From Argopecten irradians (taxonomy: Eukaryota; Mollusca; Bivalvia; Pectinida; Pectinidae), in contig NC_091135.1 of NCBI RefSeq assembly GCF_041381155.1, forward strand, positions 68,781,418 through 68,845,417: DNA of 64,000 bases. The letters run 5' to 3'. Position 1 is the first letter of the stretch, and the number at the start of each line of letters is the position of its first letter. A model generated the notes under the pieces. It was not told the origin of the DNA. It did not search any database and worked only from the letters and a program-made list of their open reading frames with translations. Of the stretch, positions 39,401-48,600 are shown one piece after another. The position numbers and the translations under genes are program-made.

Positions 39401-39577
39401 AAAACAATAAACCATTTTTGCGTCAGTAGAAAAAAAAACCCATAATGTTTCGAAATATCGCGAAAACGCCCTCCGTGTCATTAATACGGAAAACCTACCT
39501 TTTGATGAACATTCTTCATTAGCAGCAAATATTGCAGGACAAGTCAAAACCACGAGAGTCAGTGTAAAAGCATTCAT
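36258..39577 (-). CDS. Secreted protein with six tandem four-cysteine modules (7 exons)
   Basis: Gene model built from splice sites by eye. The exons are 39,577-39,499, 38,916-38,846, 38,634-38,502, 38,011-37,868, 37,061-36,942, 36,669-36,532 and 36,409-36,258, which total 837 nt or 278 residues. The first exon encodes a clear signal peptide, MNAFTLTLVVLTCPAIFA. Each later module has the spacing C-x5/6-C-x10..14-C-x4-C, with the last pair in forms such as CTTYRC, CNTYKC and CVKRRC. Two modules also contain YDGE followed by W. Introns after exons 1, 3, 4, 5 and 6 are all phase 1, as expected of an exon-shuffled modular secreted protein. The pattern resembles single-domain von Willebrand type C (SVWC-like) modules, but I cannot assign the family firmly. 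The exon 2 donor is the weak point. The role is unknown; an extracellular binding or defence role is only inference. Confidence 0.75.
36532..36669 (-). CDS. Exon 6: fifth cysteine module
   Basis: A symmetrical phase 1-1 exon of 46 codons with acceptor aaaacag and donor cacg|gtaaga. It encodes GCNTEEGC, YDGEEW and CVKRRC with spacing C-x5-C-x14-C-x4-C. Confidence 0.82.
36942..37061 (-). CDS. Exon 5: fourth cysteine module
   Basis: A symmetrical phase 1-1 exon of 40 codons with acceptor gtcag and donor acag|gtaatc. It encodes GCPHDGKC and CTTYRC with spacing C-x5-C-x10-C-x4-C. Confidence 0.8.
37353..37460. repeat. Short intronic tandem repeat, about 2.3 units of 45-49 bp
   Basis: The motif gtcacgtgagtaca recurs at 37,353 and 37,402, and a degraded copy (gtcacatgatcac) lies at 37,447. 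Similar sequence lies between them. It is in the intron between exons 4 and 5. Confidence 0.6.
37868..38011 (-). CDS. Exon 4: third cysteine module
   Basis: A symmetrical phase 1-1 exon of 48 codons with acceptor gtgcag and donor tttg|gtaagag. It encodes GCPMDDRTC, then CTVTTC, then a basic stretch. Spacing is C-x6-C-x14-C-x4-C. Confidence 0.8.
38502..38634 (-). CDS. Exon 3: second cysteine module
   Basis: Encodes C-x6-C-x12-C-x4-C, with CKRPDGTC and CIFETC as its two cysteine pairs. Two overlapping acceptors exist (gtag|ag at 38,636 and gtagag|tgt at 38,634). The second fits a phase-0 join from exon 2. The donor is tatg|gtatgt in phase 1. Confidence 0.75.
38846..38916 (-). CDS. Exon 2: rest of first cysteine module
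   Basis: The acceptor is ctgacag at 38,917-38,923. Joined to exon 1 it gives C-x5-C-x10-C-x4-C, the same spacing as the other modules, ending in CNTYKC. No phase-1 donor is present. The best candidate is aag|gtttt at 38,846 in phase 0, matched by a phase-0 acceptor in exon 3. If not spliced, the frame runs to a TAG at 38,801-38,803 and would give a short one-module protein. Confidence 0.55.
39499..39577 (-). CDS. Exon 1: signal peptide and first cysteine
   Basis: Starts at the ATG whose first base is 39,577. It encodes the 18-residue hydrophobic leader, probably cleaved after IFA, then ANEECSSK. It ends at a good donor (aaaag|gtaggt) in phase 1. Its cysteine completes the first module together with exon 2 (C-x5-C). 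Confidence 0.82.
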
Positions 39578-39900
39578 GTTGACAGTGGTATAACATGTGA
39601 AGATATCGAGGTTGTCAGCACGATACTTATCCCCAAGGATTTAATCTTGTTACAATGGCATACACACAGACATTCTTCTGTTTGTAACATTTGTTCTTTT
39701 TATCTATCTCAATTAACAATAGAAATAAATCGGGTTATGGGATACCCGTCATATCAATTGTATCGCATTTCTTTGGTGTTTTTCTATCTGCGGATTTCAT
39801 TATACATGTATGTACAAGTCACTGACATTTGACCAAACTTTTGTCAATGCATCGACACGCCACTGTCTTTCTTAGCATCACATCACCAGGGTTAGTTAAT
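39578..39900. other. Upstream region of the cysteine-rich gene
   Basis: This holds the 5' flank of the minus-strand gene. A TATA-like gataaaaag occurs on the minus strand near 39,695-39,703, about 120 bp before the ATG, but it is too weak to call a promoter. No gene is seen on the plus strand. Confidence 0.4.
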
Positions 39901-40015
39901 GTTGATCTTTTACATCTGTAGTAGACATTGTTTTTGATGTGATCTTCTACATCTGGTATATATAATGTTTTGATGTGATATTTTTCATCTGTTGTAGATA
40001 GTGTTTTTGATATTG
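39901..40015 (+). repeat. Degenerate tandem repeat, three units of about 37 bp
   Basis: Three similar copies follow one another. Each has a gatgtgat-like start, an acatctg or tcatctg core and an atgttttt or gtgttttt end. Function unknown. Confidence 0.6.
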
Positions 40016-40049
40016 AAAGTCGAGCTAGATGTGAAGTCGATAAACTTAA

Positions 40050-40215
40050 TTCGATGTTGTCTATTAATACTGCAATTTATTGTTATATTTTACTCGCAGA
40101 AATAAAAACATGATTGAAATGTTGAAATGTTATATCAATAAGTATTAATCGACTTGTTGCGGTTAATATATATGTTACCATAGAAAAGCATATCGAGAAA
40201 CTCTGTTCTTGATTA
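40050..40215 (+). repeat. Fragment of a dispersed terminal repeat shared with the 58-61 kb foldback element
   Basis: The sequence from tgtctattaatac to atatcgagaaac matches 58,197-58,340 in direct orientation. It matches 61,200-61,330 in inverted orientation, about 90% in the latter by eye. It is therefore a third copy of the end of that element, either a solo end or the remnant of another insertion. Confidence 0.75.
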
Positions 40216-40760
40216 TGTTATCCAACACCCGACTCGGGTCGTCTAATGTCTACTGGTCAAATCCTCTTTACAAAATTCTGACTTTTTCATAAAACCTGCA
40301 CATACGAATTAAGGTATGATTATAAACTGAATTTATTGCACATATGTGAATGCATCTACCAATTGTGTTATGTCTTCAATCGATCGTTTGACTTAATATA
40401 ATTTAATACCATTGCCAGTATTTTTGTATTATTTATACATATTTATTGTCATTTAATTCTACTGTGATTTGGCGGATTTAATTCTATATACCAAGTTATG
40501 AGAACCGGCATATCACAGATATATATAATTTTTCGGGAGTAATATTTTTGAATCCATTTGTTTTTTTGACGAAATACATTCAGCTTTCATATAATACAGT
40601 ACATCGATTAGTGTCTTTACTTGAAAAATAAATCATGCATGGGTCAGAGGAAAAAAATGAGTCTGAAGTTGTCTATGTCTAATCCAAATAGCAGATATTA
40701 AGGTATACGTTTTCGATACATCGATAAGTTTTCAAGATATTAGAATATTAACATTTCAAT

Positions 40761-40792
40761 GTCGGCCATTTTGAAAAAACAAGATGGCCGAC
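40761..40792. repeat. Near-perfect hairpin, 13-bp stem
   Basis: The stem gtcggccattttg pairs with caagatggccgac with one mismatch, across a loop of six bases. A further ggcggccattttg copy follows at about 40,912-40,925. Motifs of this kind belong to interspersed repeats, not genes. Confidence 0.7.
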
Positions 40793-41005
40793 GTCTTTTA
40801 CCAATTTCTAATGTTTATCTTTTTATTCAGTAACCCTGAAAATATAAGTATTGAAAAAAATAGGACTCTTCATCATTTGGTTTTCAAGACATTCGCCTTT
40901 AAATATTTTTATGGCGGCCATTTTGAAAAATGGGCGCCATGGCCGTCAGTAGCAAGATCCGCTTGGGGTCTCGTTCTCAAATACCTTGTATTAGGTCATA
41001 GTAAC

Positions 41006-41058
41006 GGTGTACCAAATTTCATACTTGTATCACAAAGTGCACAATTTTATGCTAAAGC
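41006..41058 (+). repeat. Interspersed repeat fragment, copy 1
   Basis: The stretch ggtgtaccaaatttcatac followed by gtgcacaatttt resembles 42,165-42,215. The two appear to be diverged fragments of one dispersed repeat. The 97-codon frame that crosses it (40,784-41,077) is therefore not called as a gene. Confidence 0.55.
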
Positions 41059-42164
41059 CTCCGGAATAAAATGTTGAACATCAGACTAACCCAAACTGAT
41101 TTCCTAACAAACGCTGCGTTTGAAAACGAAGTTCTATATCAATGAAAATACTGATGATATATGTTACATATATGGATTCTCGCTTGTTGTGTTAATGTAA
41201 TTTTATTCGACAAAACTCTGTTTGACACCATATGAATAAACAAAGCATCATTTGAATACCTGCATGTTAAAGCTGACAATGCAAGTTAAAAATTATTAAA
41301 ATGATTTTTATTAAATAAGTATACCTGTATTTCAAGAATCGTTTATGAGACATTCCCTGTTGAGGACAGCCATTTTTGTTTTACATTCCGACGACTCACC
41401 GACTCCTACGTACATAAAGCCCGTGAATCGACACACGTGCGCTCAGTCATGTACTCACCTACAAATAGGTTGACAAAGCCCTCACCTGTAAAACTATATG
41501 GGGCTTGTTTTAGCAAGAAAACATGTTAACTCCTCTAAACTGTCATTTAGATGTTTGTCAAAATAAAATTTCAACACAAGTGAATAGAAATCCAAACAAT
41601 AATCCGTCCACGTATCTCCACGTATATATATTATCGTACTCAATGCACTGAACTGACCATGTACGAGCGACAAATATCAAGGATACACACGTGTCGATGT
41701 ACGTGTAAAACCTAGTGTATATTAAGTGTTTTATGAGCTCATATTGGACAAATTTTGGGATAAAGCTGACAACACAGTCATGTATTACTCCAAGAAAACC
41801 TTGTCAGGTGAATACAGTGTTTATTTCGGTTTATGTTTAGATATGTTTAGAATGACGCACGTGTGTTGAGTTGAGTTGAGTTAGTTTAACGTAACGTCAT
41901 CTAAACGTTTCATGGTACAAGAAAAGACAGGAAAAGAAGTAGGAAGAGTAAAATATGAAGAGAAAGTAGTCGTCTGTTATACCTATATATCTGTCAGTAA
42001 CAAGCCTAACCCATCAAGAGCAGGCGCAAAGGGAAGAGCTTAGCATTTAAATTTTGTATATAGATTATATAATTTTGAAGCCCTTCTAATTATCTGTGTA
42101 AAATATCTAATGTATAACATATACCTATACCTATCCTCTGGGCCGGCGTTGTCACACCTACTAG
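41059..42164. other. Intergenic DNA, nothing recognised
   Basis: AT-rich sequence without convincing open frames, RNA genes or long repeats. A short ttgag pentamer run occurs near 41,871-41,882. Confidence 0.5.
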
Positions 42165-42215
42165 TACACCACCGAGTTTCATACTTTTATCTTAATGTGC
42201 ACAATTTGGCCATAT
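42165..42215 (+). repeat. Interspersed repeat fragment, copy 2
   Basis: Diverged copy of the 41,006 fragment, sharing accgagtttcatac-like and gtgcacaattt blocks. The remaining 300 bp up to the retroelement hold no recognisable gene. Confidence 0.5.
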
Positions 42216-42506
42216 TTCTGCACTTATCTGCTCCACTACGAGGGGTTTTTATCGTGCGAGGCTGGGCATCCTCACACGGGACATAGTCTTTAAGTCCCAT
42301 CCGACGGACTGAGTGTAAGTATTTAGTGGTTGCATGCGCATGCTCGTGAGTTATTTTACTCACGTGTGTCAAGTCCCGTGCTTTATATAGGGGGTTGGCC
42401 AGTGAAGTTTATAATTACTAAGCAGCGCTAAAAGAAAATGACTGCCACTTCCTTGGATACGACACTGTCATAATAAGGGGATTCTCAAAAATAATTTTCG
42501 AAAAAA

Positions 42507-42510
42507 TATT
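42507..42510. repeat. Left target site duplication TATT
   Basis: TATT directly before the TG of the first LTR matches TATT directly after the CA of the third LTR at 58,077-58,080. A 4-bp duplication is normal for Ty3/Gypsy integrases. No duplication borders the middle LTR. Confidence 0.75.
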
Positions 42511-42681
42511 TGTAATGAATAATAATTAACACATACCGATCAGGCATCGCCGCATATTTGTTTACAACATGTGTGCGTCCGGGTTTCCTGTTTGTTGTCT
42601 CGGTGTATTACACGCTTGGCTAGTCAAGTTTACGCTAGCGAGTAAAGCGTTTGCGAGACCCGGATTGACAAAATCCGAGGG

Positions 42682-42715
42682 TATAAAAGCCCGCGCTCGC
42701 AGACGAATGTCAGTC
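42682..42715 (+). promoter_or_regulatory. LTR core promoter: TATA box and Inr
   Basis: TATAAAA lies at 42,682-42,688 and TCAGTC at 42,710-42,715. The A of the Inr is 30 bp after the first T of the TATA box, the standard spacing. The same pair is at 49,993 and 57,303 in LTRs 2 and 3. Confidence 0.8.
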
Positions 42716-42754
42716 TGAAATCAACACTCAAGCTGAGAAGATCGGAGAATATCA

Positions 42755-42760
42755 GGTATA
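42755..42760 (+). other. Candidate splice donor in the leader (atcag|gtatat)
   Basis: CAG|GTATAT lies about 43 nt after the predicted start site. It would allow splicing from the RNA leader to the acceptor before ORF3 at 48,858. The match to the donor consensus is fair. Its use is inference. Confidence 0.45.
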
Positions 42761-42821
42761 TGCTATAACAGTATTCCCCTTGATAGAGTGTTTGGCAGCG
42801 GCTCGTGACCTGTGATAGGTC

Positions 42822-43232
42822 AATGACTACGCATACATAGTATAGTCGGTAGTAACAACCACAGCGTGGTTAGCGACTACATAGGTAGTCAGCGACTACA
42901 AGGTAGTCGGCGACAACGTAGTTGTCGGGAGTCACAGGACAGTGACTATACTATATAACCACAAGGTGGTTAGCGACTACAAGGTAGTCGGCGACAACGT
43001 AGTTGTCGGGAGTCACAGGACAGTGACTATAGGCATATAACCACAAGGTGGTTAGCGACTACATAGGTAGTCAGCGACTACAAGGTAGTCAGCGACAACA
43101 CTGTTGTCGAGAGTCATCGGCTAGCGATAGTCGGCGACTAGGCCAGTAACCACAGGGTGGTTAACGACTACACGGTAGTCAGTGACACGGTCAGTGACCA
43201 CGGGGTGGTTGACGACTATAGGATATAGTCGG
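42822..43232 (+). repeat. Chain of about 20 small hairpins in the LTR leader
   Basis: Short perfect inverted repeats with 3-6 nt loops follow each other almost without gaps. They include aaccac-agc-gtggtt, gactac-aag-gtagtc, cgacaac-gta-gttgtcg and agtcac-aggaca-gtgact, and the last is gactat-aggat-atagtc. Part of the series is directly duplicated (about 42,878-42,950 and 42,959-43,031). Loops and spacers vary while stems stay complementary. It lies downstream of the predicted start site, so it would be in the RNA leader. Identical chains are at 50,133-50,543 and 57,443-57,853. Confidence 0.9.
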
Positions 43233-43460
43233 TGAATATAGATTGTTTGTTGTATACCCAATCTTTAAGACCAGGTGTCGATGGTCAGGCAGACCACTGT
43301 ATATATACTTATATATGATATTGTTAATCGCTCGGAATTTATGCAATGTTTTACGCTACCAAATAGTAGTCATATCTGTATATATTTGCTTCTGTAGACT
43401 AGTCACTAACCAAGATCATTCACTATAAGTGACGAACCCATTTAGAAACGTCACAGTTTT

Positions 43461-43474
43461 TGGTGGCAGCGGTG
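43461..43474 (+). other. Primer binding site, tRNA-Leu-like (copy 1)
   Basis: TGGTGGCAGCGGTG begins 5 nt after the LTR. It is complementary over 14 nt to the CACCGCTGCCA-CCA 3' end of metazoan tRNA-Leu(AAG)-type tRNAs. This is the normal place and form for a minus-strand primer site. Confidence 0.75.
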
Positions 43475-43616
43475 TGGATCTTGGTTATTTGACAACGTTT
43501 TTGTAATATAATTGTATCAGTCTACACTTTGAAATTCTTATTGATATTACAGTACTGTAAATTGTTTTTGTAATAAAATCACAAAACGGTGTGGTTGTTT
43601 GTTGTTCTCAATCATC

Positions 43617-45671
43617 ATGGCGGAAGCCAATATCCGTGATCTTTTGGGTGATGAGTCTGACCATGGCCTTGATTTTGACAATACCGGTCAGCGGAATTTT
43701 GATTTCTCTACCCCATTCTCACAACCCTATATACCCAATATACCATATGGCCAAAGTTCAGTTACTGACTCTGGGTTGGGGACTAGGGAGAAGGATACTC
43801 GCCCAAAAGTGGTGAAACTGAACCTTGATACGAGTTTGGGGTTACAAAATGAAAGTATCCAAAAGGTCGAGAAAGAGATCAGCGATCTCAGAGAACAGAT
43901 GTTGCAAATGAAAACTGACAGTTACAATCTGTTGGCAAGAACAAAACCGGCGACATCAGAACAAACCAAAGGGCCCATATCAGGTAGTCACGAGTTTGAC
44001 CATGTCACGACACGCAAGAAACAATCATACAGAACTACTGGTCATGATGTTGATGAATCAGATGATGAGCATGGCGAAGTCAGCGACACGACCAGGAAAC
44101 AAAGAAAGAAAACTGTTAATGTGAAAGCATCAACGTACGATGGCACAACTCCATGGGTTGACTTTAGGTCACATTTCGAGGCTTGCTCGAGAATAAATCG
44201 CTGGTCCACTAGTGAGAAAGGTCTCCACCTAGCGGTGTCGCTACGAGGCCAAGCTCAGGGCATATTAGGTGACCTCGATATTGCTGAGCAGGAGGATTAT
44301 GGGGCACTGGTCAAAGCCTTAGAAGAAAGGTTTGCTCCCCCTAACCAGACGGAGTTGTATAGGGTCCAGTTAATGGAGAGACGCCAAAAGGCTAACGAAA
44401 CTCTACCAGAGTTGGGGCAAGCCATCAGGCGGCTTGTAAACTTAACATACCGTACTGTGTCGAGTGATGTTAAGGAAACATTGGCCAAGCAGCAGTTCAT
44501 AGAGGCCCTCGCAGACTCAGAGATGCGCATACGCATCAAGCAGGCTAGGCCTAAGAATTTGACTGAGGCTATACAGTTGTCAGTAGAGTTAGAAGCCTAC
44601 AACCGCTGCGAGAAGAAGTCAACAGAAGGCCAGTCATATCTCCGTAACACTACTGCTGAACCATCTGAACAGTCAGAGATGCTTAAGCTGTTGCAAGATA
44701 TGCAGAAGAAGTTAGAGTCATTAGAGAAAGATGTTGGAAAGATAAAAACTAAGAGCAAGCCAAACACAAAAACCAATACAGTCAAAAACAGAAGCTGTTT
44801 TAATTGTGGTGAGGAGGGACACTTCAAGAGAAACTGTCCTAAACCTAACAAAAAGAAAGATGTCAATAAAGATCAGAAACAGGCTGGTGCCCAGCAAGTA
44901 AACACTCGCCGTCGACAGCGACGGAAGAAGCCGAGAGCTGGTATAGGGTCCTCAACTGCAGTGCAAGAGGCAGGCATGTATATAGCTGCCGAACTGCACG
45001 GAACAAAAGTAAATCTTTTGGTTGATACGGGGGCGACAGTCACTATTATATCAGAGCGCGTCTTTGATCAAGTTCCGGATTCAGCGAAACCCCGACTGAG
45101 TCAAGTTCGCCAAGAGGTATTAACAGCCAGTGGTGAAAAAATAAAGGTCAAAGGCAAGGGCAGTTTTGTTATGAAACTTAACAGCACAAAGAATATTTGT
45201 GTTGAAGGCATTGTTGCCAAGATAAATACCGATGGTATTCTAGGACTTGACGCTATGCAGGCCCGAAATGGTTCCCTTGATTTCACAAGAGGTGTTCTCA
45301 CTCTTGACGGTGTTGAAATACCGACAACCTATAAGGGCAGTATGGGTTGTTACCGACTTTCCTTGGTAGAGAAAGTGACACTCCCCGCCAACACCGAGGT
45401 TGTGGTTCAGGGAAAGGTATGCCTACCAGAGGGCGAAACCGTCAGTAATCTGCTTCTAGTTGAGAAGCCCGATACTTTCCTTAAAACGGAAAAGGCATTA
45501 GTCGCCAGGGCACTTGTACAGTATGATACCACTGTGCCTGTAAGATTGATGAATCTGTGTAACGAAAGTCAACAGTTTTACCCTGGGACGACGATTGCAC
45601 AAGTCAGCACTGTCGATAAGGTAATGGAAGATATGTCGACAACCCAACGCCTAAGAAGACAGTCGGACTGA
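43617..45671 (+). CDS. gag: Gag-protease of retroelement copy 1
   Basis: The start is the ATG at 43,617 (catcATGg), the first ATG of the frame; the open frame reaches slightly further upstream without one. The frame is 684 codons. Residues about 150-330 form a retrotransposon Gag domain (WVDFRSHFEA region). A coiled-coil-like stretch follows, then one CCHC knuckle CFNCGEEGHFKRNC at 394-407, a basic linker, and an aspartic protease with DTGA at 470-473 and ILGLD downstream. Gag would form particles and bind RNA; the protease would cut the polyprotein. A 2-nt insertion near 45,630, relative to copy 2, shifts the frame after the protease and ends it at 45,671. In copy 2 the frame continues into RT. 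The break is therefore probably a mutation in this copy, not programmed frameshifting. Confidence 0.9.
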   Translation: MAEANIRDLLGDESDHGLDFDNTGQRNFDFSTPFSQPYIPNIPYGQSSVTDSGLGTREKDTRPKVVKLNLDTSLGLQNESIQKVEKEISDLREQMLQMKTDSYNLLARTKPATSEQTKGPISGSHEFDHVTTRKKQSYRTTGHDVDESDDEHGEVSDTTRKQRKKTVNVKASTYDGTTPWVDFRSHFEACSRINRWSTSEKGLHLAVSLRGQAQGILGDLDIAEQEDYGALVKALEERFAPPNQTELYRVQLMERRQKANETLPELGQAIRRLVNLTYRTVSSDVKETLAKQQFIEALADSEMRIRIKQARPKNLTEAIQLSVELEAYNRCEKKSTEGQSYLRNTTAEPSEQSEMLKLLQDMQKKLESLEKDVGKIKTKSKPNTKTNTVKNRSCFNCGEEGHFKRNCPKPNKKKDVNKDQKQAGAQQVNTRRRQRRKKPRAGIGSSTAVQEAGMYIAAELHGTKVNLLVDTGATVTIISERVFDQVPDSAKPRLSQVRQEVLTASGEKIKVKGKGSFVMKLNSTKNICVEGIVAKINTDGILGLDAMQARNGSLDFTRGVLTLDGVEIPTTYKGSMGCYRLSLVEKVTLPANTEVVVQGKVCLPEGETVSNLLLVEKPDTFLKTEKALVARALVQYDTTVPVRLMNLCNESQQFYPGTTIAQVSTVDKVMEDMSTTQRLRRQSD

Positions 45672-48600
45672 GGGCTGACATTCAATCATTATTGGATGAG
45701 TCCAAGCCCAATCTTACAGAAGAGCAGTACAATGCTGCATTCGAGTTGCTGATTGCAAACCAGGCACTTTTTGCTGTTACTGACGACGATCTGGGTAGAA
45801 CGGGTGTAACCCAACATAAGATTAATACAGGGGGCGCCAGACCAATAAAACAGCCAGTCAGAAGAGTTCCGGGTAACCTCGGTCCTGAGGTTGATAGGCA
45901 GGTCAAAGACATGCTTGATCGGGGAATTATTCAGAAGTCATCCAGTCCCTGGAGCTCTGGCATTGTCCTAGTGAAAAAGAAGGACGGAAGCTTACGATTT
46001 TGTGTGGACTATAGACAGCTGAATGCTGTCAGCATCCCTGATGCGTATCCACTTCCAAGAATCGATGAGGCTCTTGATCAGATGTCAGGTTGCTCATGGT
46101 TCTCAACATTGGACCTTAACTCTGGATATTGGCAAGTTGAGTTGGCACCTGAAGATCGGCAGAAAACTGCTTTTGCAACAAGGACAGGGCTATACGAATT
46201 TACGGTCATGCCATTTGGTCTAGCATCAGCTCCTGCAACATTCGAGAGACTGATGGAGACAGTGTTAGCAGGTTTACAGTGGCAGACTTGCTTGATATAC
46301 CTGGACGACGTTATTGTGACCGGAAAGACATTTGAAGAAATGGTCGAGAATCTCAGACAAGTATTCAATCGACTCCAAGAAGCGGGGTTAAAGCTTAAAG
46401 CACGCAAATGTTGTCTGTTTGCTAAGGAAGTAATTTTCCTAGGCCACAAGATCTCGGAGGAAGGTATCTCCACTGACCCTGATAAAGTGAAGAAAGTGGC
46501 AGAGTGGCCGGTGCCTGTCAACGTTAAGCAGTTGCGATCATTCTTAGGATTCTGTAGTTACTACAGAAAATTTGTCAGGGACTTTTCTGCAATTGCAAAA
46601 ATTCTACACAAACTGACAGAGAAGGGGCGGAAATTTGACTGGACACCCCAGTGTCAAACAGCATTTGACACTCTGAAGAAAGAGCTAACTAGCACAAAGA
46701 CTTTAGCTCATCCCGATTTTAGTAAGGAGTTCATACTCGACACAGATGCGAGTCATGAAGCAATCGGGGCTGCACTATCACAGATAGTAGATGGTGTGGA
46801 GAGGCCAATAGCATTTGCAGGTCGTACATTGACCAAGGCGGAGAGGAAGTACTGTGTTACTCGCAAGGAGTTACTGGCAGTTGTTAACTTCACAAAATAC
46901 TTCAGGCATTACCTGTATGGCAGAAAATTCACTGTCAGAACAGACCATAGTTCACTTAGGTGGTTGCTGAATTTCAAAGACCCAGAGGGGCAAATGGCCA
47001 GATGGTTGCAAGTCTTAAGCTCTTATGATATGCACATCGTCCATCGACCAGGCAAGCAACATCAAAATGCAGATGGCTTGAGCAGGATTCCATGTCGCCA
47101 GTGTAACTATGACCCGGACTGGGAACAGAAGGCTGACAACATAACATCGTCATGTGCAGCCAACGTAATAAAAAGTCAAGATCCATGTAAGTCGGAGAAC
47201 AAAGGGATACAGGAGAAGACCTTGAGCGAAAAACAAAAGGATGATGACGACCTAGGGTTGGTTATCGGCTGGGTCAGGCAGGAGGAAAAGCCTGGTTACA
47301 AGTCCATAGGTGGCAGAAACAAAACAGTAAAATCTTTGTGGTCACAGTTCGAAACACTGTCCATGCAAGATAACCTGTTGGTAAGGAAGACAGAGAAAAA
47401 TATGGTTCAAGTTATCATACCTAGAGATGAGCGTCGCACAGTTCTTAACCATGCCCATGACAACAGAACAGCTGCTCATCTAGGAATAAGGAAGACCCTT
47501 GCAAAGATCCGCCAACAGTTTTACTGGCCTGGAATGCAAGATGATGTCAAACGATATGTCACAGGTTGCACACTGTGCGCTAAAAGCAAGAACATGACAC
47601 AGACGAAGAAAGCACCTATGCAGGTGACAGAGTCTGGCTATCCCATGGAGCGTATAGCCATGGACATTCTGTGCGAGCTACCTGAGACTGATGATGGCAA
47701 CAGGCACATCTTGGTCATCTCAGACTATTACACTAAGTGGACAGAGAGTTTCCCTATGCGAGATATGAGCGCTGAGACCGTAGCACGCATACTAGTGGAA
47801 GAAGTTGTTTGTCGATTCGGAGTCCCAAGCATAATCCATTCAGATCAGGGATCTCAGTTCGAGAGTGCTTTATTTCAGGAAATGTGTCACATATTGCAGA
47901 TTGAAAAGACCCGTACCACTCCCTACCACCCTCAGTCGGACGGTATGGTCGAGAGATTCAATAAGACATTGGTCACAATGTTAAGGGCCTTTGTGAATGA
48001 ACGACACACTGACTGGGATAGACACTTACCTTATGTCATGATGGCATATCGGTCAACCGAACATGAGACTACCTCCCATTCACCAAATTTTATGATGCTT
48101 GGAAGAGAGACATCTACTCCACTTGATCTACAATACTCCATGCCACGGAACTTGAAAGCCTTGCCACAGAACACGTGGGCCTGGGAACTACAGGAGAAGA
48201 TGGAAGATGCACATCAGTTGGTCCGAGGAAATGTCAAAGGCCAGATGTTGCGACAGAAAAAGCTACATGACCAGAAACTTTCATGGCAACAGTTTAAAGC
48301 TGGTGATGATGTCTTTGTCTTTTTCCCTAATGTCAAGCCAGGGCAAAGCCCGAAGCTTGCTTGCCGCTGGAAAGGTCCATTCCGAGTGATAGCCAAACTC
48401 ACTGACGTGACTTATCGCGTACGTTGTGGACGCAAGGGAAAGATGCAAGTCATTCATGTGGACCGCATGAAACCAAAGAAAACCCAGCGGTTACGAAATG
48501 AAAAGGCTGAAGATTTTGCAAAAGTAAAAGAGCAGCAGACACAGGTGAATGAGAGTTGCTTCGAGAGCAAGCAAGACCTAATTGGAGAGAATGTGAACAG

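Larger units (their letters stand above)
42511..43455 (+). repeat. LTR 1 (5')
   Basis: 945 bp, starts TGTAATGAAT and ends GTCACA. U3 is only about 200 bp, because the TATA box is at 42,682 and the likely start site at 42,712. The remaining 740 bp are R-U5 and include the hairpin chain. Boundaries are set by where similarity to LTR 2 and LTR 3 begins and ends. Confidence 0.95.

Noticed and set aside
40784..41077. 97-codon frame starting MADVFYQF
   Set aside because: It overlaps a hairpin and an interspersed repeat fragment that recurs at 42,165, so it is better explained as repeat DNA.
43243..43428. 61-codon frame inside each LTR
   Set aside because: Present three times only because the LTR is present three times. 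It lies in R-U5 without coding features.
45600..45700. Programmed frameshift between protease and RT
   Set aside because: Copy 2 reads through this point in one frame, so the shift in copy 1 looks like a 2-nt mutation.
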